In this document: positions 23,213 through 34,652 of the stretch, in pieces
Position numbering within the stretch: position 1 is the stretch's first letter
Layout: every line of letters begins with the position of its first letter
Assembly (NCBI GenBank): GCA_035079385.1
Contig: JAVHKY010000048.1
Coordinates: 1,987,501 to 2,051,500, forward strand
Length of the DNA stretch: 64,000 bases
From: Aspidiotus rigidus
Taxonomy: Eukaryota > Arthropoda > Insecta > Hemiptera > Diaspididae
Direction of reading: 5' to 3'
The notes under the pieces: generated by a model
The model's input: only the letters and a program-made list of their open reading frames with translations
Database searches by the model: none
What the model was told of the DNA's origin: nothing
Made by a program: the position numbers and the translations under genes

Positions 23213-23530
23213 CAAGGCGTATAAAATAGAGAGGTGTGATCACTTAGCGTAGTAGTCAGGCGCAGTCAACGTTTCAATGACGTCACGGGAATGTAGGTTG
23301 TACATAGCGCTTATGGATCAATTTCGAAAAAAATAAAATACACAAAAACTATCGACTTAATCAAAAAATTGAAGAGAGGTAAATTTGTTCCCCGTGTAAT
23401 TTTCTATTAGGTGACACCTATGTTGGGAGTTTCTCTTAGAAAATCTAAAATCCATGTAATTAGATAGGGTATGCTGGTTGCGTTCTATTTACTACCTAAG
23501 TGATCACACCTACTCATTTTATAAACCTTG
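23213..23530. mobile_element. Foldback MITE family C, copy 2
   Basis: 318 bp, reverse to copy 1 at 1447-1768, with ends CAAGGCGTATAAAAT and ATTTTATAAACCTTG. The flanks are GTTAAAC on the left and GTTGAAAC on the right. Copy 1 of the 3.1-kb repeat (near 10704) holds a single GTTGAAAC and no insert, which proves insertion and an 8-bp duplication that has since lost one base. Confidence 0.88.
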
Positions 23531-23702
23531 GTTGAAACGAGCACAAACGTTTTTCATGAACCTATCATTGGTTAAGGATTAAGGGTATGCTTCACACAGA
23601 AGAAACACGCGTAAATATACAAGAATGTAGGTTGATTCCGAGGCGACTAATTATGATCCGCAAAATGAATCAATTGTTCTGAATTCTTTCGAAGTGTTAG
23701 GT

Positions 23703-24129
23703 CAAAGTCGTAGAACACCAAGTTGAGTAACTCGCGCAGTTTCATGTTGTTGCCACGGACCATGAATGTTGAGCGCTGGCGTAGCATTGCTCACGAGTTT
23801 TTTGGAAATAGCTGGCTGACAATGGAGAAAAGGTATTTTTCAAATTTTAATTTCTAAAATTCTAATGAACCGTTTATATTCATGTATGGCTTAAAAAAAA
23901 GCTGGAAGCCTCGTCTTTAATATTCAAAAGAAAAAATAGGTAGGTGTCGATCGATTTTTGGAGATAACACGCAGTTTCTAAACATACTTTTTACGTGTAT
24001 TTCTCCCATAAGAGCATAAGCAATGCGACGCTGCGCGCGTATAGTGATAAATTTCGTTACATTTTTTTGTATTCATTGCGTATATAGGAAGATGCACAAC
24101 TTGTTACGTTAGTAATATATATGACTTTG
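23703..24129. mobile_element. MITE family E, copy 1
   Basis: A 427-bp element with short ends CAAAGTC and GACTTTG, flanked by TGTTAGGT at 23695-23702 and 24130-24137 (perfect 8 bp). The empty site is seen as CACCTAACACTTC near 10531 in copy 1 of the host repeat. Unlike families A-D it has little internal palindromy. A second, rearranged copy is at 43752-44647. Confidence 0.9.
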
Positions 24130-25839
24130 TGTTAGGTGATAGTTTGATACAGATTTACATTGAATCAGAACTCGTAATATTATTCGGAACTGTCGTTATT
24201 AACAATTGAAACTTTCAAGCTTTTTTGTGCGTTGATAACGAGAGTTGTAAATAATATTACGAGTTCTGAATTAATGTTAGGCTCTCATCTGGGAACAGTT
24301 AGTTTATTTATGATTATTATTGATTAATTAGCCGCTGCTGATTAATTCGTTACGATGACGAGAAGGAATGAAACAATAAAAATAGTAGCGTCTTGTCTTT
24401 ATTATCGAACGTTCGCAAATTGAAAAGATTGACTACGAATGGAACCAAACGTCTTAATTGCGATGGAAAAGAATATAGATAGAGTAATCAAATGTGAATT
24501 CCCTGAAATTGGTCCAAACAATGTGAATGGTGCAGCGGTACTTAGACCAAAATCTAAAGTGAATGATTGTTGAGTATCTTGATCATAAAATCGGTATCTA
24601 ATTACAATGATTCTAGTCTCCAATCTGAGTTAGTAGTTCTATTCGATAGAACGTGAGTACCTGAGTGGAAAGTATATGAGGTATGATGAACAGTTTGGAT
24701 GAATAATTATCGAAATTTTATTATTTCAACTTGCAAGGTACATTTAGTTTCTAGTGCCGGTTCTTACGCCTGGTGTTAGAAGCCGCAAATATCATCTTAA
24801 ATCAATATTTTGCAATGTATACGAATATGTATTGGAATCCAAAAATTTTGTTTTGATGGAATGCCTAGTTGTTGGGCGTTTGTTTCTTTCACGAAATGAG
24901 TTTGTACTCAAGTGGAAGTTGGTTAGTTGTATTCAATAAAATATGATCAATGAAATATGATTACTTAATGTGAACTGAGGAGCACAAACTTTTCCATGGA
25001 CCCACAGGAAACTGAAATGAATAATTGCGCGAATAAAAACGTACAGAACAGAATGACTTGAAAGGTGACCATGAATCGCAAATGCGGTATCCCAGCTTTG
25101 TGATCCGCAATTCAATTTTGAATTTCAATTTATACTTATTAGTTCTAAGTACTTTGAAGTTGACTGCAAAGGTGGTATGATAATTACATTGTTGGGTTTT
25201 GAGTAGACAAATGAAGTTTGTGATAGTGGGGTGCTTGTTTCTTTCTTTCTTTCTTTCTTGGGGTAAGTTCAGACGCTCGCGTCACGGCCTGTCCACGATG
25301 CAGTAAGGTGTGGTTATTTTTATGCGATATTGCGTTTTGATTGTCTCACTCTGTCGTTTCATCCGCAAGTTTATGTAACCGAGATGGGGTAACCCGTCGG
25401 TTTACTGCTATACTCGGAGTAAGAGGCGAGTAAGAATGATGGCGAGGGACTCTTTGTACTTCTTGGACTTGAAAATATTTTAAACTGTTGGACTTGGAAT
25501 TATTCTCCAATTGTTGGACTTTGAAATATTTTCATACTTCTCGGACTTGTAATAAAGTTTTTCATTTTTAATTCTTGGACTTGGAAATATTTTCAACTGT
25601 TGGACTTTGAAAGGAATATTTTCAACTGTTGGACTTTGAAATATTTTCAACTGTGGACTTGGAAGTATTTTCAAATTGTGGAACTTCAAAATATTAACAA
25701 CTAGATTTTTCGAGGATAAGAAGTTATTAAGATATCTGAGATGGAAATTAACTGAAAAGCGAAAAGTTTGAAGCGAAAAGCGGTGACATTTTTTGGAAGT
25801 GAAAAGCAAAGCAAATGTTGGAAAAGCAAAAAGTATAAA

Positions 25840-26530
25840 TATCAGATATATTTAAACCATCCTTTTAATAAGATATAAGTCTTTATATTATCCGTTCTGT
25901 AATTTACAAGGAACAGGTTGTTGTTATAAAGCACGGTATAAGATGAAGAGGTAGTGACACGAACGTATTCTGACTGTGGTAAACATGGGTAAACGCTGTC
26001 CGTGATTTTGAAGTAGTTCTGAACATTCCGAGCGCAGCGCTCGTGATGAAAGTGATGGGTAATGTACAGAGTCTTATGGGAACGCCGCTACTTTCAAAAA
26101 TTTATTGCAGGATCAGGAATCAGCCGATGCATTTCATATTTGGCATAAAAATACCATTAAATCTACTCTATAAAATTTCGAAAGAATCACCCTTCTAAGT
26201 AAATTCTTGGATATTTTATAATCCATGGAAATTTCATCAATACTAGGGTACCAACGGTAACGTCTCCTCGCAGGTGGGGTGTAGAAGGAACAGGGAAACA
26301 GCCCGAGTGTTCGCTGCAAACCTAGCGGAAGTTTGTACGTACAACTTCAAAACTGCGGACACGATTTTAGCGTTGTGTCATTACCTCTTCATCTTATACC
26401 GTGTTATAAAGATACTTCTTCATAGAATACTAAGAATATCGCTGTGCTTGTCCTCTGGTTCTTGTCTACCGTGGACGAGGCTGAAAGCCAAATAGTGAAA
26501 TACAGACAGGAGCGCACTCTACCGCTGACA
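25840..26530 (-). repeat. 3' LTR of copia element, interrupted by a MITE
   Basis: Two LTR pieces (25840-25931 and about 26404-26530) match the two outer pieces of the right LTR. Uninterrupted, the LTR is about 215 bp and opens TGTCAGCGG on the minus strand. Its outer end reads TATCAGATAT against TGTCAGATAT in the other LTR, a point change at the terminus. Confidence 0.88.
25932..26403. mobile_element. MITE family L inside copia 3' LTR
   Basis: A 472-bp insert with ends CACGGTATAAGATGAAGAGG and CCTCTTCATCTTATACCGTG, flanked by TTATAAAG at 25924-25931 and 26404-26411. The other LTR lacks this insert. It therefore post-dates the copia insertion. Confidence 0.9.
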
Positions 26531-27183
26531 CTCCTCCCGTGGGCACTGTCGCATATTTTAATTGTTCTATGGGCAAGTTCGGGAACTTTTCTCAACTTGT
26601 GTCATCATAGGAAAATAAGGAAACTGAATTTTAATTTGAGTTGATCAGATGTGAAAAGTTCGAATAGTCGAGTCTTCTTCTATATTGAACTTCAGATAAG
26701 TATACCTGCACTAATACTTTAGGCCAGTAACCTTTAAGCACGAATATACTTTGTGTCTGGTTTTTCCGATTTCAGAGTCTGGGCTTCAACTATCTAAGTA
26801 AATCACACTGACACATATGGTAATAATATGAATTGTTATAATTGAAGTTCATTATTTCATTCTTATTTCGATAACGAACTACGTAAGTAACTTATTATTT
26901 TTTTTATTTTTTTTTTTTATGTAATTTGGAGTATACGCACTTCTGCTACGTATTTTCTAACGGTATCGTGATATCGATAATGAAAAATAATAGTAATAAT
27001 AATTATTCGCGATTTTAAAAATATGAATTTCGCGTTCAAACAATAACCTTAATTATAATACTTTTCTTGTTTCAGGGTTTAAATTTGAGACCATTTTAGA
27101 CATCCTTGGGAGTTACCCATCGTTGATTAGGAGAATGCGTCTGTAAACATACAAATGAGTTAATACTTATTGGTTTGTTTTCA
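26531..27183 (-). other. Copia 3' untranslated region
   Basis: Between the 3' LTR and the RNase H frame. AT-rich, with a T-rich run near 26898-26919. No gene was recognised and no clear polypurine tract was located next to the LTR. Confidence 0.4.
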
Positions 27184-27732
27184 TTATATATTCATTATAA
27201 TATTTCTATTTGCAATAAACGCCGGAGCAGGTTGCGCTTTCGTGAAAAAGTCTGCGAGCTGTTCTGCAGTTGGTATCCACTTAATTTTGATAATTTTGTC
27301 CTTATATAGTTTACGTACATAATGATATTTCACTTGCACTATATGTTTAAATGTTTTAGCTTCTTCGGTTTCAGCTATTTTGATTGCTGCTCGATTGTCT
27401 TCAAACACTATTGGTTTAGCTGAAAAGTTAAAAAGTTCTTTCGCAAGTGCTTGAATGGATACAATTTCTCTGCAGACACGGCTGAGAGCAACATATTCAG
27501 CTTCTGCTGATGAAAGCGCAATGTGCTTTTGAAGTTGCGTTTTCCAATCAATGAGATTTGTAGCGATAAAGATGGCATACCCTGTTGTGGATCTACCAAG
27601 TTCGTTATTTGTACCTAGCGAAGCATCTACGTAAATTTCGAAATTGTTTTCCAATTCAGGATTATACGTATAGGTATACCTAAATCGGCAGTAGATAATA
27701 TATATCGCATGAGACGTTGAAGTGACTTCCAA
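27184..27732 (-). pseudogene. Copia RNase H segment, out of frame
   Basis: Encodes the copia-type RNase H end of Pol: FEIYVDASLGTN (first Asp), GRSTTGYAIFI, HIALSSAEAEYVAL (catalytic Glu) and VFEDNRAAIKIAE (second Asp), then KYHYVRK and TAEQLADFFTKA. Near 27670 the reading frame leaves that of the upstream reverse transcriptase, so full Pol cannot be made from this copy. Confidence 0.93.
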
Positions 27733-29876
27733 TCATTATACGAATAAGCACACTGTCTCCTCCCTAAATTATTAACCGCGTAAGATAAGTCTGGACGAGT
27801 TGTAGTATTCAGATATAGTGTTGCGCCTATTCCGCTCTTATAAGGGTAATGTTTGGGATTAAAATTTTTCGAATTAATATTTATTTTAGACTTTCGTGAC
27901 GTGACTAGTTTCTTATTTTTATTTTTACCTTTAGGATTAACTTCTAGTTTATGAATAGCATCGTTTGACAGCATGGGTGTTTTAATAGTTCGTCTTATTT
28001 TCCCTAGATCGAAACTTGATAGAGTTTCCCGTGTCCAGGTTTCCTGATGCAATTTAATTGTTCTGTTCGGTCTATCGCGAACTATTTCTATACCTAAGTA
28101 CTTTTTGGGTTCGCCGAGATCTGTGATGGTAAACTGTTGTTTTAGTCCTTCTACTATTTGGTCGGTTTTCTGTTTATCATTCGAGGCAATCAACAGATCG
28201 TCGACGTATATTAAAAGAATCAACAATTTATGTTTCTGTTTCCAGTAGAATATACATGGGCGAAGTTCGCTTTGACTAAGTCCAAGATTTTTTAGTACGG
28301 CTGTAATTTTTATGAACCAACGTTTGGGTGAGATTTTTAGGCCGTAAATTGCTTTGTTTAGTTTTAACATGTGAGTTATCGAATTGTTTTCTGGCTTATT
28401 TAAATAGTCCGACAGACCAGGTGGCATTTTCATGTAGATTTCTGATTCCAGTGTTCCATTAAGAAACGCTGTTGTAACTTCTAGTTGTCGTAAGTCTAAG
28501 TCTTTTTGGTTAGCGAAAAGTATTATTAATCGTATGTCTGAAATACACGAGACTGGAGCATATAAAGCAGATTGTGAATAGTTGGTTGAATCTTTAAAGC
28601 CTTGAGTAATGACTCGAGCTTTCCTACGAACACCAGTTGGTTTTATTTGATTTTTATATAGCCATCGGCAGGTAACCACTGAGGCATCTTCTGGTAATTT
28701 ATCTTTTGGGAGAACAGTCCAAGTATTGTTTTGGAGTAATGAATTGAATTCGTCCTTCATTGCTTGATGCCATTTATCCCTTTCTTCACATGTAGTTGCT
28801 TGTTTATAGGTTTTAGGTTCGAATAGGTTAGATGTATCGTTAGTGATTAAGGCGGAGTCAGAGTCTTCCTCCTCTGTTACTTGGATCGAGATAATATCGT
28901 AATCGTCACTATTTTGTTTATTTCTCAGAAATCGTTGCCTGGTGAGAGGGGGATCGTACTGGGGTACAAATGTACTTTCTAATGGTTCTTGTTCATCGTC
29001 TGGTTCGTGAATTGATTCGTGATCTGTGTCCATTGGTTCGTCATCAGATGGTGGATTCAGAACCTTGTCCGTGTCAACTTGTATGTCATCGGAGTGGGTA
29101 CAACAATCACAGATTCGATCTTCGGATATCTTTAGAGGTAGGATGCGTGTAGCGTTCGTGCCTACATAGTCGCCATAGACTTTCGATTCATCAAATGTAA
29201 CATGTTTAGTACTAACTATTCGATAGTCCTTATGCATTAAAATTTTGTAGCCGGTGCTCTTCATTCCAATTAAGAAACCAAGTTCACCGCGTCTACCAAA
29301 TTTATGTTGTTTCTTTTTCGTAGTTTTAGTTTTTGTTATTACTGCAAGGGAGCCAAATCTGCGAAAATTCTTTATTTTCGGTTTTCGACCGGTCAATTTT
29401 TGAAAGGGGGTAAGACCACCCAGAGATTTATTTGCTAAGCGATTATGTACGTACATGACGTATTCTAAGCATATGCCCCAGAAACTGTTGGGCATGCCTG
29501 CGCTAGATAGATTTGCTGAGACTTTCTGTTCGATTTCTAAGTTTAGGCGTTCCGACACAGCATTGTGAGGTGCGGTGTACGGAAGGCATGGATCATATAC
29601 TATTCCCTCACGAGTAAGTAAATCTTTGAAGGCTTGGGTCCTGTATTCTAACCCATTATCTACGTGAATTTTCCCGTTTTCGCATTTAATTGGGATTTTT
29701 GACTTTGCATTTTGTAATGTTTTGATAGGTTGATAATCGAACGACAATAGTTCACGTAATTTTTGAAATGCGATGTGAGCTTGTGTTTTATCATATAGAT
29801 TGAATATGCTTCGGCATATCGTGAAAAATCGTCCGTGAACGTAATGAAGTATCGATGACCAACTCGAAAGGAGCAT
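27627..29876 (-). pseudogene. Copia integrase core and reverse transcriptase
   Basis: The 749-codon frame opens in the integrase core (VDNGLEYRTQAFKDLL; Asp and Glu of the DDE triad) and the GKKP-type segment GRKPKIKNFRRFGS. It continues with an acidic linker and the copia RT (TCRWLYKNQIKPTG, ARVITQGFKDSTNY, VTTAFLNGTLESEIYMKMP, LNKAIYGLK, LLILLIYVDDLLIAS with the YVDD catalytic pair, and KYLGIEI). It ends where the frame passes to the RNase H segment. The frame is long and retains the catalytic residues, so decay is mild. Confidence 0.93.
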
Positions 29877-30802
29877 GGGGTTACAGGACCTGCTGAATCG
29901 GAATGTATTACTTCGAGAATTCTAGTGGCTCGCGTGCGAATTGATTTAAATGGTAATTTCTTTGCCTTAGCTAATTTACAATGTAAGCAATTTTTAATAT
30001 CGTCGTGTAGAAAAACATTTTTAAGTTCTGGCATATCTAATTTCATGAGAGCCATTTGTGAATACGAGGCGTGATTAAGACGGTAGTGCCATAAAAGTCC
30101 CTCAGTTTCTTTTAAACGTCGTTGTACACGTTTGTTGGAGATATTTATTAAGTCTGCGGAGTTCATTTCTGAATCCAATTTAATTTGTTGCAATATGTTA
30201 TCAATAGGGATATCTGAGTTTTTATTTCTAACTGTTTTATCTTTTGCTTTCATAAAGGGCAATTTATTGATTTTTGATATTTTAATTTCAGGTAAGGCTC
30301 CTCCCGAATTATTTGTGGTTAGCGTTGGGATTGCGGAATCTCTTCCCGGATTGGTTATTACTCCTACAGTAGTAGCTGGTTTTTGAGAGATAGCATTTAG
30401 CTGATTTCGAATTTTATTTGTATGATTATCTAATATTTTATTTATGACTTCGTCTTTATATATGTGCTTATTTTTATTATATTTTCGTTTTACAATTTTT
30501 GATGTGTTTTTATTGAAGGGTAACATGCTCGCAATCCAGAAACGTCCATCTGATTTCGCGACATGTAATAGCCTGCCTGTAGATTTTTCGATTAAATGTT
30601 TCTCGTTACCGAGAGTGATGAATATGATTTTATTACACAGTTGCCTTTCAGACATAAGATTAACAGGGCATGCTTTCGCATACCGAACTTGGGTTAGTTT
30701 TATAAATCCCTTTGTGGTAGGATTAACCATGTGGACTTCGCCAATAAATTTAATCTCGAGTGCGCTATCGTTTGCGCATCCCATATAGATAGGTTTATTC
30801 AA
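29660..30802 (-). pseudogene. Copia protease and integrase N-terminus
   Basis: The frame starts within the protease region (GCANDSALEIKFIGEVHMVN) and carries the pre-integrase zinc-binding HHCC block (LLWHYRLNHASYSQMALM, then CLHCKLAKAKKLPF). It continues with the first integrase Asp region (VIHSDSAGPV, YFITFTDDFSRYAEAYSI). A frameshift near 29790 separates it from the rest of integrase. The catalytic D(S/T)G of the protease is not visible, so the N-terminus is truncated. Confidence 0.88.
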
Positions 30803-31999
30803 TTTTACGAGATTCGTCAGAATTTAATTAGTTTAATGTGAAGTAATGCTTAATATTAATTGTTTCTATTTTTAGGTGATTTTTGTATTTGTAGGTACAT
30901 GGATTTATTGATTATTACAAGTGATTATTTTATTTAATTCAGTTTGATACTGTTTGTTTTGATTGGTGGAAATTTAGATAAGTACATTACAGGTTAGATT
31001 ATAATTAGATATTCAGTTAGATACTGTTTATTTTAGTATTGGCTCGCAGCAGTGAACATTTGCTGTGCGAGATATCACCGAGAATTTTAATGTTTTTGCG
31101 AACCCAAAAACAGTGAACAAAAAGGTTCGGCTCGAGACTAAGAAGATTGTACAATCCATGCTTTACTACGTACATCACCGGAGTACGATTTACAACATAA
31201 TAGAGACGTGACTTTTTATTGAATGTATAAGATAAACACCTCCTACTTGATCCACCTCACCTAGTCCGCGTCTACTTATTATCTTCAACAACGAGAGCTC
31301 CGGTTGATGTTTCACTCGTACTTTGTGACAGTCTCAGAGCTTCTCACCTTCAGAATCGTCACCCATCAGGCGCCAGTTAAGACTGGATCAAGGATGTTAA
31401 AATAATCAGGTGAACGGTCCCGGATCAGAGTTTTCTCGGAGTCCCAATCTGAAGCTACCTCCGTACTGTTTTCAGCTGCGGATAATGGCTAGTTTCGTAC
31501 TATCGCGAGACATCAAGCTGTGTGATCAGTCCAGCTAGTGCCTCACGTCCTCGGAGAACTAATTTTCTTACCAGTATCCATCGCCCCGTAGAGTTACTAA
31601 CAGTCTAGCGAACTAGCGAACTAAAAACTGCTTTCGCGTGCCTACGGACTGATCCTCCATTGTCACCATTGACTAATGCACCGGTAGTTCGATAGGTTAT
31701 ATATTCGTAATAAGTACCATTAATTTTCCTTTTAATATAAATCTCGATATGAGTTATAGTTGAGTTCCTCCTTTCGGAATTAAGTTTTCTCTTTTCAGAG
31801 TTAGGTTCTCTTTTCAGAGTTAAGTTCTCTTTTCAGAGTTAAGTTCTCTTTTTAGAGTTAAGTTTTGCCGGTTATTGGCGCCGAAGCCAAGAGGCGCGCA
31901 CGCCGCCTTGGTCTTCCTTGAGTTAACATGGGATATTAAAAAAAAATTCAATGTTTGTTGAATATATAACACTTGGTTTAACTTACCAATGGTATACCA
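30803..31999 (-). other. Copia leader, gag not found; short tandem repeats
   Basis: This 1.2 kb should hold gag, but no long frame or CCHC knuckle is seen. About four units of a 22-bp repeat (AGTTAAGTTCTCTTTTCAG) occupy 31775-31865. Gag has either been deleted or decayed beyond recognition. Confidence 0.55.
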
Positions 32000-32831
32000 T
32001 GTCAGATATATTTAAACCATCCTTTTAATAAGATATAAGTCTTTATATTATTCGTTCTGTAATTTACAAGGAACACCTTGTTGTTATTCGGACCTAGCAG
32101 ACCCGTCGCGCGCTAGCGTCGCGCCTTATCAACGTTAGGATGAAAATCAAAAATACTACGAAGAAACACGTTCGATACTTTTTTCTCGGAAAATATTGTA
32201 CGTATGAGAAGAACTTCAGGGATATGTTTGTGGTGTCGAAAATTTTCTTTCAAATGAGTTATATTTCATAAGAATTGAAAGAATTTGAATAAAGTTATGA
32301 AGCAATTATACAGAACTCTCATGCAAAATTGGGAATTTCATCCTAACCTTGATAATAGCATCGTGCGTATGTATGTTTGTAGTGGTGTGTTGAAACCCAA
32401 GTTCTAAGAACTGCCGCGAGGTGTCAGCCACTCCGTTGCTAGGTCCGAATCACAGAGTAAACAGAGGTCGTCTTCGCTATGCTCATAACGTTGATGAATA
32501 CGGGCATCATCCAAATTCGTAGTTTAGGTTCGCCTAACGCGTTGAGTGCGCGTCAAGCTCTGCATACAGCTGTACACAACGCAAATTGTTGAGTGTTGCA
32601 GATTCACCGCTCGGTCAACTGCGTTAGGCGAACCCTAAACTACGAATTTGGATGATGCCCGTGTCTCGAGCGCGTTCAGACGACCTCTGTTTACTCTGTG
32701 GTCCGAATAAAGATACTTCTTCATAGAATACTAAGAATATCGCTGTGCTTGTCCTCTGGTTCTTGTCTACCGTGGACGAGGCTGAAAGCCAAATAGTGAA
32801 ATACAGACAGGAGCGCACTCTACCGCTGACA
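32000..32831 (-). repeat. 5' LTR of copia element, interrupted
   Basis: LTR pieces at 32000-32088 and about 32703-32831 match the left LTR. About 615 bp of foreign sequence intervene (32089-32702). The LTR begins TGTCAGCGG on the minus strand and ends ATATCTGACA. Confidence 0.88.
32089..32707. mobile_element. Compound foldback insert in copia 5' LTR
   Basis: Two palindromic units are fused. The first (about 32089-32457) has ends TTCGGACCTAGCAGACC and GTTGCTAGGTCCGAA. The second (about 32448-32707) is a hairpin whose arms TCACAGAGTAAACAGAGGTC and GACCTCTGTTTACTCTGTG continue through CATCATCCAAATTCGTAG and GTTCGCCTAACGCG. The word TCCGAAT occurs at the joins. The order of events and the exact target duplication are not clear. 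Confidence 0.6.
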
Positions 32832-32967
32832 ATAAACTATATAGCAGAAGTATTTCAATTTTGGGCTTTTTAGTGAAACAAACAACGATCAGAAAAATTT
32901 ATTGGATTTTTGACGAGTCTCTCTTGACTGAAATAAAGAAAAATTAATATTATAATCTGATTCAGGC

Positions 32968-33205
32968 TGTCGCGGCAGTGAAGAGAAAAGATTATTTGTA
33001 ATTGATAAATATGGATTATTATTTCACAATAAAATTGGAATACATTCAATTCGATTCATACAATTCGTCATTATTGTCTTTGTTACAAGATTTTGAATTT
33101 ATTGGTTATAAGTATTTTTGTTGAGACAGGAATCTTTTCCCGCTCATCAGCTGATTCTGACCTTCTGACGGCAGGTGCCGCCCTCTGTCGCTCGCATCCG
33201 CGACA
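32968..33205 (-). repeat. 3' LTR of BEL/Pao element B
   Basis: 238 bp, TGTCGCGG to CCGCGACA, with TG and CA ends. It differs from the 5' LTR at AAATATGG versus AAATGG. The adjoining internal flank contains an A-run at 33226-33243 (poly-T on the element strand) instead of an obvious polypurine tract. Confidence 0.95.
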
Positions 33206-33325
33206 CTCGGGAGCAAGCAAAAGCAAAAAAAAAAAAAAAAAAATTATTTTACAATGTTTGTTCTGTTGAAACTGAAAGTTATTTACAAATTTCTTCTAGA
33301 TTATGATTTTAAGGAGCTAATTCCC

Positions 33326-34618
33326 TTATTGAGAGGATTCCTGTATTTCTTCTTCAACTTCTACAATATCGTAGTCGTCGTCATTTTGGATTGATTGAGG
33401 TTGTGATTGCGATTCTTCCTGGTATATGCCGATAGGATAGAGATGCTTTAGCGGGCGTTCTAAAGTAGCACCGGATGCTACCTTTACTTGCGCCGACCGT
33501 ATTTTCCCATCCTGGCTTTCATTGAGCGCTATGATGATCGCGAGCGGCCAGGTGTTTCTTTTCTTGAGTGCTTCATATAGTATTACAAAGTCTCCTACTT
33601 TTGGCTTTAGTTGCGTCGATCGTTCACCATTTTTCCGCTGGTCGTGGTTATGACGTTCTCTCAGTTCCTGCAGGTAAATAGTTGCCCATCTTCTCCAAAA
33701 GACATCAAGTATTGCTTGACTTTGACGAATGAATGACAACAAAGTCTTGCGACTAATATCGTCGGTGTCGGATACCGTTGGGTAATTCTCATTTATAAAT
33801 TTTGCTTGCAGAAAATCATTTGGTGTTAGCGGTTTCAGGTTGTCTTCGGATTGAACATAAGTGATTGGACGTGAATTTATCATCGCTTCTATTTCCAGAA
33901 TAATTGTTCGGAACTGTTGAGATGTGAGTGCTCTATTGTGAAATGTACGCTCCAAGGCTTGTTTTACGTTACTCACCAGCCTTTCATACGTTCCTCCCAT
34001 CCAACTTGCTCCAACCGGAATATATTTCCATTTTATCGGTTTGTGTGAACTCTCCTTCGTGAGTTGCTCTATGATTTTGAATTGAGGAGCATTGTCTGTG
34101 TAATACAAGTCCGGAGCTGTCCGTCGCGCCTTGACACGACGCATAGCAAAGTTTAATTCGTTTGTTTCTAGGGACTGAAGAGGCTCCAGAGTCACGGCTC
34201 TCGTGACTAAGCAAACCACCAACAAAACGTAGTTTTTTCTCCCATCCACTGTTATTGGACCGAGGGTGTCCATACCAACGGCAGTGAAGGGAAGTGTTTT
34301 CGGACAAAGGCGAAATTCAGGTAATTCGGATTCTTTTGGTTGTTGATACGAACGAGATGTAAATCGAGCACATTGTGCGCATTTGCGTATCGTATTATAC
34401 ACGGATCGCCTTCCTTGCAATAACCAATAACGTCGGCGAATCGCGGTCAACGTCTGATCTGTTCCTGTGTGAAAATTCAGGTGGTGATAATGTAGGATGA
34501 GCAAATGAACAAATCTACTTTCGCTCGCTTTGGGTAGAAGAATGGGTAATCTTTCTTGAAATGAGATTTTCGCAAACTGGAATCTGCCATGAGATCTCAG
34601 GATTCCTTCTGAGTCCAA
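33326..34618 (-). CDS. BEL/Pao element B integrase and C-terminal Pol
   Basis: Continuation of Pol (430 codons). It contains the zinc-binding region of integrase (HYHHLNFHTGTDQTLTAI, CAQCARF), the catalytic core with the first Asp in FTAVGMDTLGPITV, the second in DLYYTDNAPQFK and the Glu in GASWMGGTYERLVSNVKQ. It ends with the C-terminal domain usual in BEL/Pao (GDFVILYEALKKRNTWPLAI, DGKIRSAQV, RPLKHLYPI). It integrates the cDNA and generates the 5-bp duplications seen here. The true N-terminus is upstream: coding resemblance continues to about 34670 in this frame (NNKKNTIIDGLRIRLDSEG), so the first Met is not a natural start. Function would need correction or bypass of the frameshift. Confidence 0.93.
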   Translation of the reverse strand: MDSEGILRSHGRFQFAKISFQERLPILLPKASESRFVHLLILHYHHLNFHTGTDQTLTAIRRRYWLLQGRRSVYNTIRKCAQCARFTSRSYQQPKESELPEFRLCPKTLPFTAVGMDTLGPITVDGRKNYVLLVVCLVTRAVTLEPLQSLETNELNFAMRRVKARRTAPDLYYTDNAPQFKIIEQLTKESSHKPIKWKYIPVGASWMGGTYERLVSNVKQALERTFHNRALTSQQFRTIILEIEAMINSRPITYVQSEDNLKPLTPNDFLQAKFINENYPTVSDTDDISRKTLLSFIRQSQAILDVFWRRWATIYLQELRERHNHDQRKNGERSTQLKPKVGDFVILYEALKKRNTWPLAIIIALNESQDGKIRSAQVKVASGATLERPLKHLYPIGIYQEESQSQPQSIQNDDDYDIVEVEEEIQESSQ

Positions 34619-34652
34619 TCGAATACGTAGACCATCAATTATCGTATTTTTC

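Larger units (their letters stand above)
25840..32831 (-). mobile_element. Ty1/copia retrotransposon, decayed
   Basis: Bounded by LTRs at 25840-26530 and 32000-32831, both carrying later insertions, and flanked by ATAAA (25835-25839 and 32832-32836). Order on the minus strand is 5' LTR, a 1.2-kb leader, protease, integrase, reverse transcriptase and RNase H, the copia order. A primer-binding-like TGGTATACCATTGG follows the 5' LTR. No Gag or CCHC knuckle is visible between 30803 and 31999, and the pol frame is shifted twice. It is therefore inactive unless complemented. Confidence 0.92.
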
